64,000 nt of DNA from Marinibacterium profundimaris (GTDB lineage Bacteria; Pseudomonadota; Alphaproteobacteria; Rhodobacterales; Rhodobacteraceae), in assembly GCF_002210095.1 (NCBI RefSeq), contig NZ_AQQR01000010.1, positions 84,072 through 148,071 on the forward strand. The letters run 5' to 3'. Of this stretch, positions 51,692 to 60,214 are shown piece by piece. The stretch's first letter is position 1. The number at the start of each line of letters is the position of its first letter. The translations under genes and the position numbers were made by a program. Below the pieces are notes generated by a model. That model was not told where the DNA came from. It did no database searches and saw nothing but the letters and a program-made list of their open reading frames with translations.

Positions 51692-53056
51692 TCAGGCCGG
51701 CATGGTCTCCGGTCGGGCCGCGACGCGCGCGGTGATGCGGGCAGCGTCCCGAGCCAGATCCGCCAGGTCAAGGCCTGGCAGCCTGCCATCGCGGACAACG
51801 GGGCGCCCGGCGACGAAAGAGTGGCGAACCTGTGCGGCACCGCTTACCACCGGGGCAAGCGCGGGATCGTGCAGGCCGAAGGTGCGGGGGTGCGAGAGGT
51901 CGAACAGGGTGATGTCGGCGGCCATGCCCGGGGCGATGCGGCCGATCCCGGGAATGCCCAGTGCCTTCGCGCCGCCCATCGTCGCCCAGTGCAGCACGGT
52001 GCCGGCATTGACCGCATCCACCCCGCCGGTGGCACGCTGGATGGCGAAGGCGGAATAGAGCGCCATGCCCATGTCCGCCGCCTCGTTCGCCCCGGCGCCG
52101 TCCACGGCCAGCGAGACGGCGCCGCCGAGCCCGTGCAGAGCGGGCGCGGGCGCCACACCGGAGCCCAGCCGCGCGTTGGCCTGCGGGCAATGGGCCATGG
52201 CGGATCCGGTTTCGGCCAGCAGCGCGACCTCGTCGGCCTCAAGGTCCACGAGATGGGCGAACCAGACATCCTCGCCCAGCCATCCCTTGTCGGCGAGCCA
52301 TGGCACGGGCCGCTGGCCCCAGGTCTTGAGCGTATGGGCGGCATATCCGCCGTTCTCCGACAGGTGGCAATGCAGGCGCAGGCCAAGGCGGCGGGCCTCC
52401 TGCGCCATCTCCACCAGCTCGCCCGGTTCCACGTTGAAATTCGGCGTGGTGGGCGCGCAGGCCACGCGGGTCATGGCCATGTCCGAGGGATCGTGCCAGC
52501 GCGACGCGGCGGCAGAGAGCCCGTCGAGGAATTGCGCCAGCGTCTCGGTCGGGGGCGGGGGCGTGTCGGCGCCGAACTGGCGGCCCTTCGTCATGCCGCC
52601 GCGCGCAAGGACGAAGCGCAGGCCCAGCTTGCCGGCCTCGTCGAACAGCACCTCGGCCGGGTCGTAATCATAGGCATCGGGGAAGAGGTAGTGATGATCG
52701 CAGACGGTCGTTGCCCCGGTCAGCGCCAGTTCCGCCAGACCGATGCGGGCAGAGACGCGCAGCGCCTCCTCGTCCAGGCGCGGCCAGAACCGATAGGGGA
52801 CCTGCGCCAGCCAATTGTCCAGCGCCTCGTCGATGGCGAGGCCCTTGAGCACCGACTGGAACAGGTGGTGATGGGTGTTCACGAGGCCCGGGATGACGAC
52901 ACAGCCGGTGGCATCGATGACCTCTTCGCCGGGGGCAGGAGTGAGATCTCCAACCTCTGCAATGCGGTCGCCTTCCACGCGAATGGCGCTCGTCACCCGT
53001 GTCCCGGCTGCCTCGCCAGTCCAGCCATGGGCGATATTGGTGATGATGAAACTCAT
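51692..53056 (-). CDS. TrzA/8-oxoguanine-deaminase-type amidohydrolase
   Basis: A 454-residue metal-dependent amidohydrolase of the cytosine/guanine/hydroxyatrazine deaminase group. Metal and catalytic residues are His62/His64 (NTHHHLFQS), His231 and Glu234 (LHCHLSENGGY), His268 (FAHLVD) and Asp319 (LAVDGAGANEAADM). The sequence most resembles 8-oxoguanine or isoxanthopterin deaminases, but this is a judgement by eye. It overlaps the ABC permease gene by 4 bases, so hydrolysis is tied to uptake. Confidence 0.88.
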   Translation of the reverse strand: MSFIITNIAHGWTGEAAGTRVTSAIRVEGDRIAEVGDLTPAPGEEVIDATGCVVIPGLVNTHHHLFQSVLKGLAIDEALDNWLAQVPYRFWPRLDEEALRVSARIGLAELALTGATTVCDHHYLFPDAYDYDPAEVLFDEAGKLGLRFVLARGGMTKGRQFGADTPPPPTETLAQFLDGLSAAASRWHDPSDMAMTRVACAPTTPNFNVEPGELVEMAQEARRLGLRLHCHLSENGGYAAHTLKTWGQRPVPWLADKGWLGEDVWFAHLVDLEADEVALLAETGSAMAHCPQANARLGSGVAPAPALHGLGGAVSLAVDGAGANEAADMGMALYSAFAIQRATGGVDAVNAGTVLHWATMGGAKALGIPGIGRIAPGMAADITLFDLSHPRTFGLHDPALAPVVSGAAQVRHSFVAGRPVVRDGRLPGLDLADLARDAARITARVAARPETMPA

Positions 53057-53886
53057 TTGGCGGCTTTCGGCAGGGACCAGGGGAAGAAGAGGCGCTGGAT
53101 CAGGCTGACCGCCTGGAACAGGATCAGCGACATCGCCACCAGGATCGCCAGCCCGGCCCAGGCCTGCGGCAGCTTGAACATCGAGGTGGAGAACTGGATG
53201 AAATAGCCGATCCCCAGCTCGGCGGCCACGAATTCCGATACCACGGCGCCGATGACGGCCAGCGTTATGGAAATCTTCAGCCCCGAGAAGATGTAGGGCG
53301 TGGCATAGGGCAGGCGGATCTGGGTGATCTCGCGGTGTTGCGGCGCGCGCAAGCTGCGCGACAGTTCGATCAGCTCGGCCGGGGTGGCCATCAGCCCGGT
53401 GGTCATCGACACGACCAGCGGGAAGAAGGAGATCATGAAGGTGATCACGACGCGCGGCGCGTCATCGGTGCCCAGAACCACGATGATGATCGGCGCCACG
53501 GCCACGACCGGCACCGACTGGATCACCACCAGCAGCGGATAAAGCGCGCGGCTCAGCAGTTTCGATTTTGCCAGCCCGATCGCGATCGGCAGCGAGATCA
53601 GGATCGCCGCGCCATAGCCCATCAGCGCCACCCGCAGCGTGGCCCAGATATGGGCGATCCAGCGCGGCAGGTCGACCGCGCCGAAGCCGGTGGCGATGCG
53701 CGAGGGGGCGGGCAGGATATAGCTGGGCACGGCGAAGACCCGGGTCCCGACCTCCCACAGCACCAGCACGGCGAGGAAGGTGAAAAGCGGCAGTACCACG
53801 GGCATCCGCACCAGCCGCTCCGACAGCGAAACGCGGGGCAGGTCGGCGGGCTCGGGGCGCGCGGCTTCGGTCGTCTCGGCGGACAT
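53053..53886 (-). CDS. ABC transporter permease (SsuC/TauC/ThiX family)
   Basis: A 277-residue BPD-type permease with six hydrophobic helices and the EAA-like loop ELSRSLRAPQHREITQIRLP. It opens with a disordered Pro/Glu-rich N-terminus. ATG 53886 overlaps the ATPase stop. The class transports aromatic, sulfonate or pyrimidine-type compounds together with NMT1/THI5-like binding proteins. Confidence 0.9.
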   Translation of the reverse strand: MSAETTEAARPEPADLPRVSLSERLVRMPVVLPLFTFLAVLVLWEVGTRVFAVPSYILPAPSRIATGFGAVDLPRWIAHIWATLRVALMGYGAAILISLPIAIGLAKSKLLSRALYPLLVVIQSVPVVAVAPIIIVVLGTDDAPRVVITFMISFFPLVVSMTTGLMATPAELIELSRSLRAPQHREITQIRLPYATPYIFSGLKISITLAVIGAVVSEFVAAELGIGYFIQFSTSMFKLPQAWAGLAILVAMSLILFQAVSLIQRLFFPWSLPKAAK

Positions 53887-54665
53887 CACGCGACCTCCCT
53901 GTGAATCAGGAGCCCGCGCAGATGGGCCATGTAATCCTGCATTTCGGGCGTGCGCAGCGAATTCTCGTCGCGCGGCCGGCCCAACGGCACCGGCAGGTCG
54001 GCGATGACGGACCCGGGGCGTGCGCTCATGACGACGACACGGTCGGCGAGCAGCACGGCCTCGGGGATGGAATGGGTGATGAACATCACGGTCTTCGGGC
54101 TGGCCTGCCAGAGGCGCAGCAGCTCGAACCCCATCGCGTCGCGGGTCAGCGCGTCGAGCGCCGAGAAGGGTTCGTCCATCAGCAGGATGTCGGGGTTGAG
54201 AAACAGCGCCCGGGCGATGCCGACGCGTTGCTGCATGCCGCCCGACAGCTCTCCGGGCAGTCTTTTCTCGAACCCCTCCAGCCCCACGGTGGCGATGATC
54301 CGGCGCGCCTGCTCGCGGTCCTTGTCGTCGACCCGGCCGCGCATGTGTTTCGCGGGGAAGACCACGTTTTCCTCGACATTGGCCCAGGGCAGCAGCGTGG
54401 CGTTCTGGAACACGATGCCCACGTCGTCGCGCGGGCCGTCGACCGGCTTGCCGAAGACGCTGACCCGGCCCTGCGTCGGCGCGATCAGCCCGGCGGTCAG
54501 ACGCAGCAGCGTGGATTTCCCGCAACCGGACGGCCCCAGCACCGCAACGAATTCATGCTGGTCCAGTGTCAGCGACACACCCTTCAGCGCGGTCAGCGGC
54601 CCGGTGTCGGCCAGGAACGTCTGACCGACACCTTCGAAGCTTATGGCGTCCTTGACGAGCGCCAC
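53886..54665 (-). CDS. ABC transporter ATPase (SsuB/TauB family)
   Basis: A 259-residue ABC ATPase with Walker A GPSGCGKST near residue 44, signature LSGGMQQRVGIARAL, Walker B ILLMDEPFSALD and switch HS in MFITHSIPEA. It energises the importer of this cluster. Four bases separate it from the binding-protein gene. Confidence 0.93.
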   Translation of the reverse strand: MALVKDAISFEGVGQTFLADTGPLTALKGVSLTLDQHEFVAVLGPSGCGKSTLLRLTAGLIAPTQGRVSVFGKPVDGPRDDVGIVFQNATLLPWANVEENVVFPAKHMRGRVDDKDREQARRIIATVGLEGFEKRLPGELSGGMQQRVGIARALFLNPDILLMDEPFSALDALTRDAMGFELLRLWQASPKTVMFITHSIPEAVLLADRVVVMSARPGSVIADLPVPLGRPRDENSLRTPEMQDYMAHLRGLLIHREVA

Positions 54666-54669
54666 GGGA

Positions 54670-55653
54670 TCATTCGCCCATGAATGAGCGATCGACCACG
54701 GATTCCGGGTCCAGCGCTTCGGGGTCGAGCCCCTGGCTGGCCGCCACGCGGTCCCAGGTCGCGGCGAGGCGGTCGGCGTCGAAGGCGCCCAGACCGTATT
54801 CCTCGGTGACCTCGTTGAAGGCGAGCTTGGAAGCGTCGAGCCAGGAGCCCATCACGTCCTCGGCGCTGAGTTCCGGCACGACAGAGGCCACGGCAGCGGC
54901 CGCCGCTTCGGGGTTTTCATGCGCGAATTCCAGCGATTGGGTGAAGGCGGCGATGAAGCGTTTCGCTACGTCGGGGCGTTCGGCCAGGAAGGTATCGTTG
55001 GCGACCAGCGAGGCGGAATAGAGCTCCAGCCCGGCATCCGCCCAAGGCAGGATGACGATCTCCTTGCCGGCTTCCTCGGCCTGACCGGTGTAGCGCGACA
55101 CGTCCGTGAGCCAGGCGATGATCGCGTCGGCCTGCCCGGTCATCAGCATCGGACCCAAAGCGCCGGGATCCGCCTTGGTCAGGGTGATGTCGTCCTCGGA
55201 CATGCCGTTGTCGCCCAGCACCAGCGGCAGGAAGACGTTGGACGAGGTGAAGGGCGAGGTCGCGATGGTCTTGCCCGCGACATCGGTGATCGAGGTGATC
55301 CCGGTGTCGGCAGTGGTGTAGAAGGCGTGCGGCCCCATGTTGAAGATGTTCATGACGGCGGTCACCGGCACGCCCTCGGTCGCCTTCGCGGCCATCAGCG
55401 CGCCGATCCCGGCGCTGCCGATGTCCGACGTGCCGGTGGCGATCTTGGTGATCGCCTCGGACGAGCCGCGGCCCGGTTCGATCGACACGTCGAGACCGGC
55501 GTCGGCGCAGAACCCTTCGGTGATGCAGACATAGATCGGGGCCTTGTCGCCGCCGGGCAGCCAGTCGAGCTGATAGGTCACCTTGTCCTGCGCATGGGCG
55601 GCACCGGCGGCAAGAAGGCCGGCGAAGGCGAGAGGTGCTGTGATGGTCTTCAT
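54670..55653 (-). CDS. ABC transporter substrate-binding protein (NMT1/THI5-like)
   Basis: A 327-residue periplasmic binding protein with a signal peptide (residues 1-21, GAAHAQDK) and the NMT1-like pattern VTYQLDWLPGGDKAPIYVC, ITEGFCADAGLDVSIEPGRG and SSEAITKIATGTSDIGSAG. Relatives bind pyrimidine precursors of thiamine, nitriles and sulfonates. Two cysteines (VCITEGFC) near the start of the mature protein could form a disulfide. Context points to a purine- or pterin-like ligand. Confidence 0.9.
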   Translation of the reverse strand: MKTITAPLAFAGLLAAGAAHAQDKVTYQLDWLPGGDKAPIYVCITEGFCADAGLDVSIEPGRGSSEAITKIATGTSDIGSAGIGALMAAKATEGVPVTAVMNIFNMGPHAFYTTADTGITSITDVAGKTIATSPFTSSNVFLPLVLGDNGMSEDDITLTKADPGALGPMLMTGQADAIIAWLTDVSRYTGQAEEAGKEIVILPWADAGLELYSASLVANDTFLAERPDVAKRFIAAFTQSLEFAHENPEAAAAAVASVVPELSAEDVMGSWLDASKLAFNEVTEEYGLGAFDADRLAATWDRVAASQGLDPEALDPESVVDRSFMGE

Positions 55654-55687
55654 TCCATGGTCCTCTGTTGGGATGGGCGCCGGCGGA

Positions 55688-56158
55688 TCACCAGAAGCCC
55701 TTATGTGATGTCACGATGTCGTCCTCGAGCTCGGGGAAGGGCCCGACCACCTCGACGGCGCGCTGGCCTGCGGCCAGAACCTGGCGGCAGGGCAGGGACA
55801 TGGTCAGGTTCTCGGGGTTGTCCCCGGTCAGCTCGGCCAGCCGCTCTTCGGACATGCCGTAGACCAGCCGTCCGATCCCGGCCCAGTAGGTGCCGCCCGC
55901 GCACATGCTGCAGGGCTCGACCGAGGTATAAAGCGTGCAGGTTTCAAGGAACTCGGGCTCGTAGGTCGCGGCCGCGTCGCGGGCGACGTTCAGTTCCGCA
56001 TGGCCGGTGCCGCCCTCGGTCGCATGGGCATTGCCCTTCTCGATCAGGATGTGGCCGTCCGCATCGGCCAGCAGCGCGCCGAACGGATGGTTGCCCGCGG
56101 CCTTGGCGGCCTCGGCCAGCCGGATCGTTTCCCGCAAAAGGGCGATGTCGTCGCGCAT
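55688..56158 (-). CDS. Cytidine/guanine-type nucleoside deaminase
   Basis: A 156-residue zinc deaminase of the CDA/guanine deaminase superfamily with HAE (53-55, catalytic Glu55) and PCSMC (82-86). Its GNHPFGALLADADGHIL and C-terminal LPCRQVLAAG stretches resemble GuaD/tRNA-type deaminases, but a free base or nucleoside is more likely given the operon. It is the first gene of the six-gene unit and divergent from the LysR gene. Confidence 0.88.
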   Translation of the reverse strand: MRDDIALLRETIRLAEAAKAAGNHPFGALLADADGHILIEKGNAHATEGGTGHAELNVARDAAATYEPEFLETCTLYTSVEPCSMCAGGTYWAGIGRLVYGMSEERLAELTGDNPENLTMSLPCRQVLAAGQRAVEVVGPFPELEDDIVTSHKGFW

Positions 56159-56319
56159 GTCTGGTCCCGGTCGTCTGGTGTCAGGTCGACCCGGAGCCTA
56201 GGCATTGACCTCCGTTCGAAAAAGCAGAAAGAATCTCACGTGGCGTTGCATTTATTCTTACACCCCGGGCTGCGGGTTTTGCGCCGCCACCGCGCCCGGG
56301 CCAAAGGCTTGGGGCTCTC

Positions 56320-57222
56320 ATGTCGGCGTTTTCCAAGGAAATCAGGTCGTTCCTCGTGGTTTCTCAATCGGATTCGATCCGAGCGGCGGCAGAGCGGCTG
56401 AACATCTCGGCCCCGGCCCTGTCGCGGCAGATCCAGATCCTGGAACGCGGTTACGGCACGCCGCTGCTGATCCGCTCGGCCAGCGGGGTAGAACTGACCC
56501 CGGCCGGCGAGACCCTGCGCAGCGAGGCGATGCGCTGGATGGAGGCCGACACCCGCTTTACCCGATCCCTCGCGCAGGCGGCCGAGGCGACCGACCTGCG
56601 GCTGCGCATGGGCGTGATGGAGGGGCTGGTTCCGACGCTGGTGCTGCCCCTGCAGGACCGGCTGGAGGCGCTCTTTGGTCATGTGGAACTGGACCTGACG
56701 GTGGGCACCACGCGCGACATCATCGACCGGGCCGAGGCGCTGGACCTCGACCTGATCGTCGCCTTCAACATGCCGCGGCTGACCCGCCTGATCGTCGTGC
56801 AATCCGAGGAATACCCGCTGGGCGTGGTCTATGCCCCCGGCTCCGGTCCGCCGGGCGACGGGCCGATCACCCTGGCCGAGGCGCTGGACTGGCCGCTGTG
56901 CCTGCCGTCGGCGGCGCTGTCGATGCACACCCGGCTGATGGCCGAGATCCTGAGTGTCCGGGTCAACCCGCGTGTCCGGTTCAGCAGCAATTCCATTACG
57001 GCGCTGCTGCGGGTGCTGCGGCAGGGCAAGGGCGTGGGCTTCCTGACCTGGGCCGATGTCTGCGCCGAGGTGGAGGCCGGGCGCTTGTGTTTCCGCCCGC
57101 TGGCCCATCGCCGCCTGACCGAAACGCTCAGCGTGACGATCTGCCGGGGCAACAGCCTGGGCGAGGCGACTGGCCCGGTGATCCGCGAGATCCAGGATCT
57201 TCTTGCGGGGATGGGAACGTGA
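56320..57222 (+). CDS. LysR-family transcriptional regulator
   Basis: A 300-residue LTTR. The N-terminal helix-turn-helix (SDSIRAAAERLNISAPALSR) covers about residues 1-60, and the rest is a substrate-binding-like co-inducer domain. It is divergent from the deaminase-ABC-amidohydrolase-oxygenase operon with 161 bases between, the classical LTTR arrangement, and is therefore its probable activator. The Cys/Ser pattern of the effector pocket does not reveal the ligand. Confidence 0.9.
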   Translation: MSAFSKEIRSFLVVSQSDSIRAAAERLNISAPALSRQIQILERGYGTPLLIRSASGVELTPAGETLRSEAMRWMEADTRFTRSLAQAAEATDLRLRMGVMEGLVPTLVLPLQDRLEALFGHVELDLTVGTTRDIIDRAEALDLDLIVAFNMPRLTRLIVVQSEEYPLGVVYAPGSGPPGDGPITLAEALDWPLCLPSAALSMHTRLMAEILSVRVNPRVRFSSNSITALLRVLRQGKGVGFLTWADVCAEVEAGRLCFRPLAHRRLTETLSVTICRGNSLGEATGPVIREIQDLLAGMGT

Positions 57223-57228
57223 GGCCGC

Positions 57229-57244
57229 CGTGATCGTTATCACG
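57229..57244. promoter_or_regulatory. Palindrome CGTGAT-CGTT-ATCACG
   Basis: A perfect inverted repeat 7 bases after the LysR stop and about 225 bases before the ExoD-family gene. There is no T-run, so it is more likely an operator for a helix-turn-helix dimer than a terminator. Confidence 0.35.
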
Positions 57245-57467
57245 TCAATGAGATCGACCTGAAGCCAATACGACCGCGTCCGTCAATCCGGCCCGGCTGG
57301 CCCGGTGCGCTCGCACTTCTGAACGCCCTGCCGGTGCCGGCGTTTCGCGGTTCCGGGGATCCGAGTGTGACCCGGCATACGTCTGAACAAATATAGCGCA
57401 CGGGGACGATTGTAATCGGGCGCGACCTACATGATATCCGGACTATCCCTTGGAAGCCCCCCACTCC

Positions 57468-58088
57468 ATGCAACACGAGTACGCCATTCGCCGACGTCCC
57501 TCTCTGTCCCTCCCGATCCTGCGCAAGTCGCGCAGCCAGCATCGTGCGGGGACACTCACGCTTGGCAACCTGTTGCTGGACCTTGGTGGCACGTCCTTCG
57601 GCTGGGCCATCGTGCTGTTTTCGCTGGTCACGCTGCTGCCGCTGCCGCCGGGCTCGACCCTGGTGACCGCATTGCCGCTGTTGCTGACCACCGGGCAGAT
57701 GATGCTGGGCTATCCCCATGCGCGGATCCCCGGACGCCTGTCACAGCTGCGGCTGGATCCGCAGCGCCTGCGCCGCACGCTTCTGGGGCTGCGGCCGGTG
57801 ACACGACGGCTGGAGCGGGTTCTGACCCAGCGTCACACGTGGATCTTCGCGCCGCGCAACGAACGCCTTCTGGGGCTGGTTCTGTTCCTCGTTGCGCTGG
57901 CGCTGTTCCTGCCGGTGCCGTTCAGCGGCTGGTTCCCGGCGATCTCGCTCTTCATCTCGGGCATTGGCCTCGTGGAACGCGACGGGCTGGTCACCGGGCT
58001 GGGCGTCGCCTGCGGGGCGATTTCGGTCCTGTTCACCGGCCTGGTGCTGATCTCGCTCGCGGCCGGGGCAGAGGCGCTTATCCACTGA
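57468..58088 (+). CDS. ExoD-family exopolysaccharide-synthesis membrane protein
   Basis: A 206-residue integral membrane protein of the ExoD family. Hydrophobic pairs lie at about residues 47-75, 140-165 and 175-204, and characteristic LPLPPGSTLVTALPLLLTTG is present. ExoD proteins affect exopolysaccharide production and alkaline tolerance in rhizobia; the biochemical role is unknown. ATG 57468 is used; a TTG at 57450 would add six residues. It stands alone. Confidence 0.82.
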   Translation: MQHEYAIRRRPSLSLPILRKSRSQHRAGTLTLGNLLLDLGGTSFGWAIVLFSLVTLLPLPPGSTLVTALPLLLTTGQMMLGYPHARIPGRLSQLRLDPQRLRRTLLGLRPVTRRLERVLTQRHTWIFAPRNERLLGLVLFLVALALFLPVPFSGWFPAISLFISGIGLVERDGLVTGLGVACGAISVLFTGLVLISLAAGAEALIH

Positions 58089-58124
58089 TCCCCGCGCCCG
58101 CCGCCTGCCGGGCCTTCGGCGCGC

Positions 58125-58601
58125 CTACTTGCAGTCGGAATTGTCCATCGTGTCGTCGGGCATCTGCGTATTGCAGAGCAGTCCGGCCTGCAGGTCCGTG
58201 TTTTCCATCACTGCGCCTTCGAAATCGGCCCCCTGCAGGTTCGCATCGTCGAAGCGCACGTTGACCAGCCGCGCGCCGCGAAAGCTGACGCCTTTCATGT
58301 TGGCCGAGGTGAACGAGACGTTCTCCAGCACCGCCTGGTCGAAGATGCCGATGTTCAGCGCGGCCTGGTTGAATTCCATGTCCCGCAGCTGCGAGTTGGA
58401 CAGATCGATGCCGGTCATGCGCCGGCCGTGAAGGTCGAGCTGCTGGAACGAGCAGCCCTGGCAGCGGCCCATCATCTGCAGGTTCTCGGGGTCGCTGGCG
58501 TCCTGCGCGGCGGCCACCTCGGCGGAGGCCAGCAGGCCGCCCAGCATCAGGCTTGCAGAGATCAGGGGGCGGGACATGAAACGGGATGTCGGTCGGGGCA
58601 T
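58125..58601 (-). CDS. Secreted pentapeptide-repeat protein
   Basis: A 158-residue protein with a signal peptide (about residues 1-33, EVAAAQDA) and seven to eight pentapeptide units of the A(D/N)Lxx type between about 60 and 145 (CSFQQLDLHGRRMTGIDLSN, ANMKGVSFRGARLVNVRFDD, ANLQGADFEGAVMENTDL). It should fold as a short right-handed beta-helix in the periplasm. Cysteine pairs before and after the helix (CQGC, and the last residues) may form disulfides. The function is unknown. Confidence 0.8.
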   Translation of the reverse strand: MPRPTSRFMSRPLISASLMLGGLLASAEVAAAQDASDPENLQMMGRCQGCSFQQLDLHGRRMTGIDLSNSQLRDMEFNQAALNIGIFDQAVLENVSFTSANMKGVSFRGARLVNVRFDDANLQGADFEGAVMENTDLQAGLLCNTQMPDDTMDNSDCK

Positions 58602-59125
58602 GGCGCGGGGTCTTTCCTTTCGAAAGCAGGGGTTTGACGGGGATCGTCAGCTGGGCTTGGCAGGGACGGCCACGCCGATCCGGCCCCGGTCCGCAAGCGG
58701 TCCGCGCCTGTTGCGCGACTGTGGGGCGGGTGCGTCGATCATGTCACCTGAGCCTTATCATTTCGGATGTTGCGTTACGTTTTCAATCGTGAACCGACGG
58801 TGCCACGGCTGGTTCCCGGGGCTTGCGGCGGGATCCCGCCGAGAGCGGGCAGGCCCAGCCGATCGGGCCGGCCTGGATGCGCGGCGCCGGGCAGCGGCGA
58901 AGGGATGATCGCCACGCCGCGAAGGTGGATGGCGGCCGTGGGCAGGACTGTATCGCATGTTGCAAAGCCTGTTTGCACTCCGGGGAGAGTGTTGATATCC
59001 GCTGCTTCGATTCAAAAAGCAAACCGCGCTTGCAAGTTGTCATGAAAGCTTTGAAAAAACTTCTTTTCTTCTTGTTGTGCAAGCGGGGCAGCGCCGATTT
59101 ACTTCACTAATCGAAGGAGAATTCC
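58602..59125. other. Long intergenic region upstream of proX
   Basis: 524 bases without a supportable gene or RNA. The proximal part (58950-59100) is AT-rich, contains TTGCAA-type half-sites at about 58960 and 59031 and the inverted repeat CGCTTGCA (59027-59034) / TGCAAGCG (59078-59085). It ends in a ribosome-binding AGGAGA before proX. It is probably the regulated promoter region of the betaine/proline transporter. Confidence 0.5.
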
Positions 59126-60112
59126 ATGCGACACTGTAAACTGCTCTCGACGGCCCTTGCCGCTTCGGTCCTGATGCCGCTGGCGGCGCAGGCCCAGGAC
59201 GAGGCGGGCCAGTGCGGCGACGTCTCGATCGCGCAGATGGGCTGGGCCGCGGCCGAAGTGACCACCAATATCGCCAAGTTCCTGCTGGAACAGGGCTATG
59301 GCTGCGACGTCAGCCTGGTGCAGTCCGATACGATCCCGGCAATCACCTCGGTGGCCGAGAACGGCGAGCCGGACGTTGTCACCAACCTGTGGCTGAACTC
59401 GGCGGGCGACGCCTACACCCGGCTCGAAGAGGGCGGCACCATCAAGCGCCTGACCTCCGTGCTGGACCCCGGCGGTGTCGAAGGCTGGTGGATCCCGACC
59501 TCGCTGGCCGAGGAACACCCGGAGCTGACCACGATCGAGGGCATCCTCGAAAACCCCGAGCTGGTCGGCGCGCGGTTCAACAACTGCCCCGACGGCTGGG
59601 GCTGCCGCGTGGTGTCCGACAACCTGTCGCGCGCGCTGGATCTGGAAGGCCACGGGATCGAGGTGTTCAACCACGGTTCGGGCGAGACGCTGGCCACCTC
59701 GATGGGCGCCGCGGTCACCAATGACGAACCCTGGTTCGGCTATTACTGGGGCCCGACCGTTCCTCTGGGCAAATACGACATGACCCGCGTCGATCTGGGC
59801 GGCTACGACGAAGAGACCTTCGCGCCGCTGCAGAACGCCGACACGCCGGATCCGCAGGTTTCCGATTTTCCGGCCGCGCCGATCCTGACCTCGGTCACCA
59901 CCGATTTCGCCGAGACCAACCCGGCCGTCACCGAGTTCTTCACCAACATGACCTTCTCGACGGACCAGATGTCCGGCCTGCTGGCCTGGAAGGACGAGAA
60001 CAACGCCTCGAACGAAGAGGTCGCCGTCCACTTCCTGACCACGTCGACCGACACCTGGACCGGCTGGGTCAGCGACGCGGCACGCGAGCAGCTTTCGGCG
60101 CTGCTGCAGTGA
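59126..60112 (+). CDS. proX: Glycine betaine/proline ABC transporter substrate-binding protein
   Basis: A 328-residue periplasmic OpuAC-type binding protein with a signal peptide (residues 1-24, AAQAQDEA). Matching stretches are VSIAQMGWAAAEVTTNIAKF, GYGCDVSLVQSDTIPAITSV and GVEGWWIPTSLAEEHPELTT; the tryptophans of such sites cage quaternary amines. A strong hairpin separates it from the permease gene. Glycine betaine, proline betaine or choline are the probable ligands. Confidence 0.9.
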   Translation: MRHCKLLSTALAASVLMPLAAQAQDEAGQCGDVSIAQMGWAAAEVTTNIAKFLLEQGYGCDVSLVQSDTIPAITSVAENGEPDVVTNLWLNSAGDAYTRLEEGGTIKRLTSVLDPGGVEGWWIPTSLAEEHPELTTIEGILENPELVGARFNNCPDGWGCRVVSDNLSRALDLEGHGIEVFNHGSGETLATSMGAAVTNDEPWFGYYWGPTVPLGKYDMTRVDLGGYDEETFAPLQNADTPDPQVSDFPAAPILTSVTTDFAETNPAVTEFFTNMTFSTDQMSGLLAWKDENNASNEEVAVHFLTTSTDTWTGWVSDAAREQLSALLQ

Positions 60113-60144
60113 TCCTGAACGGCCCCGCGGGGCCAGGGCATTCA

Positions 60145-60168
60145 ACGGGGCCGGTCCGCCGGCCCCGT
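60145..60168 (+). terminator. Hairpin/attenuator between proX and proW
   Basis: Perfect 10-base arms ACGGGGCCGG (60145-60154) and CCGGCCCCGT (60159-60168) with a TCCG loop, followed by the T-rich TCTTTCGTTT. It is probably a partial terminator that favours proX expression. Confidence 0.7.
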
Positions 60169-60214
60169 TCTTTCGTTTCACAACAAGGGAGGGCCGCGAT
60201 GGCCCGGCAGACAC

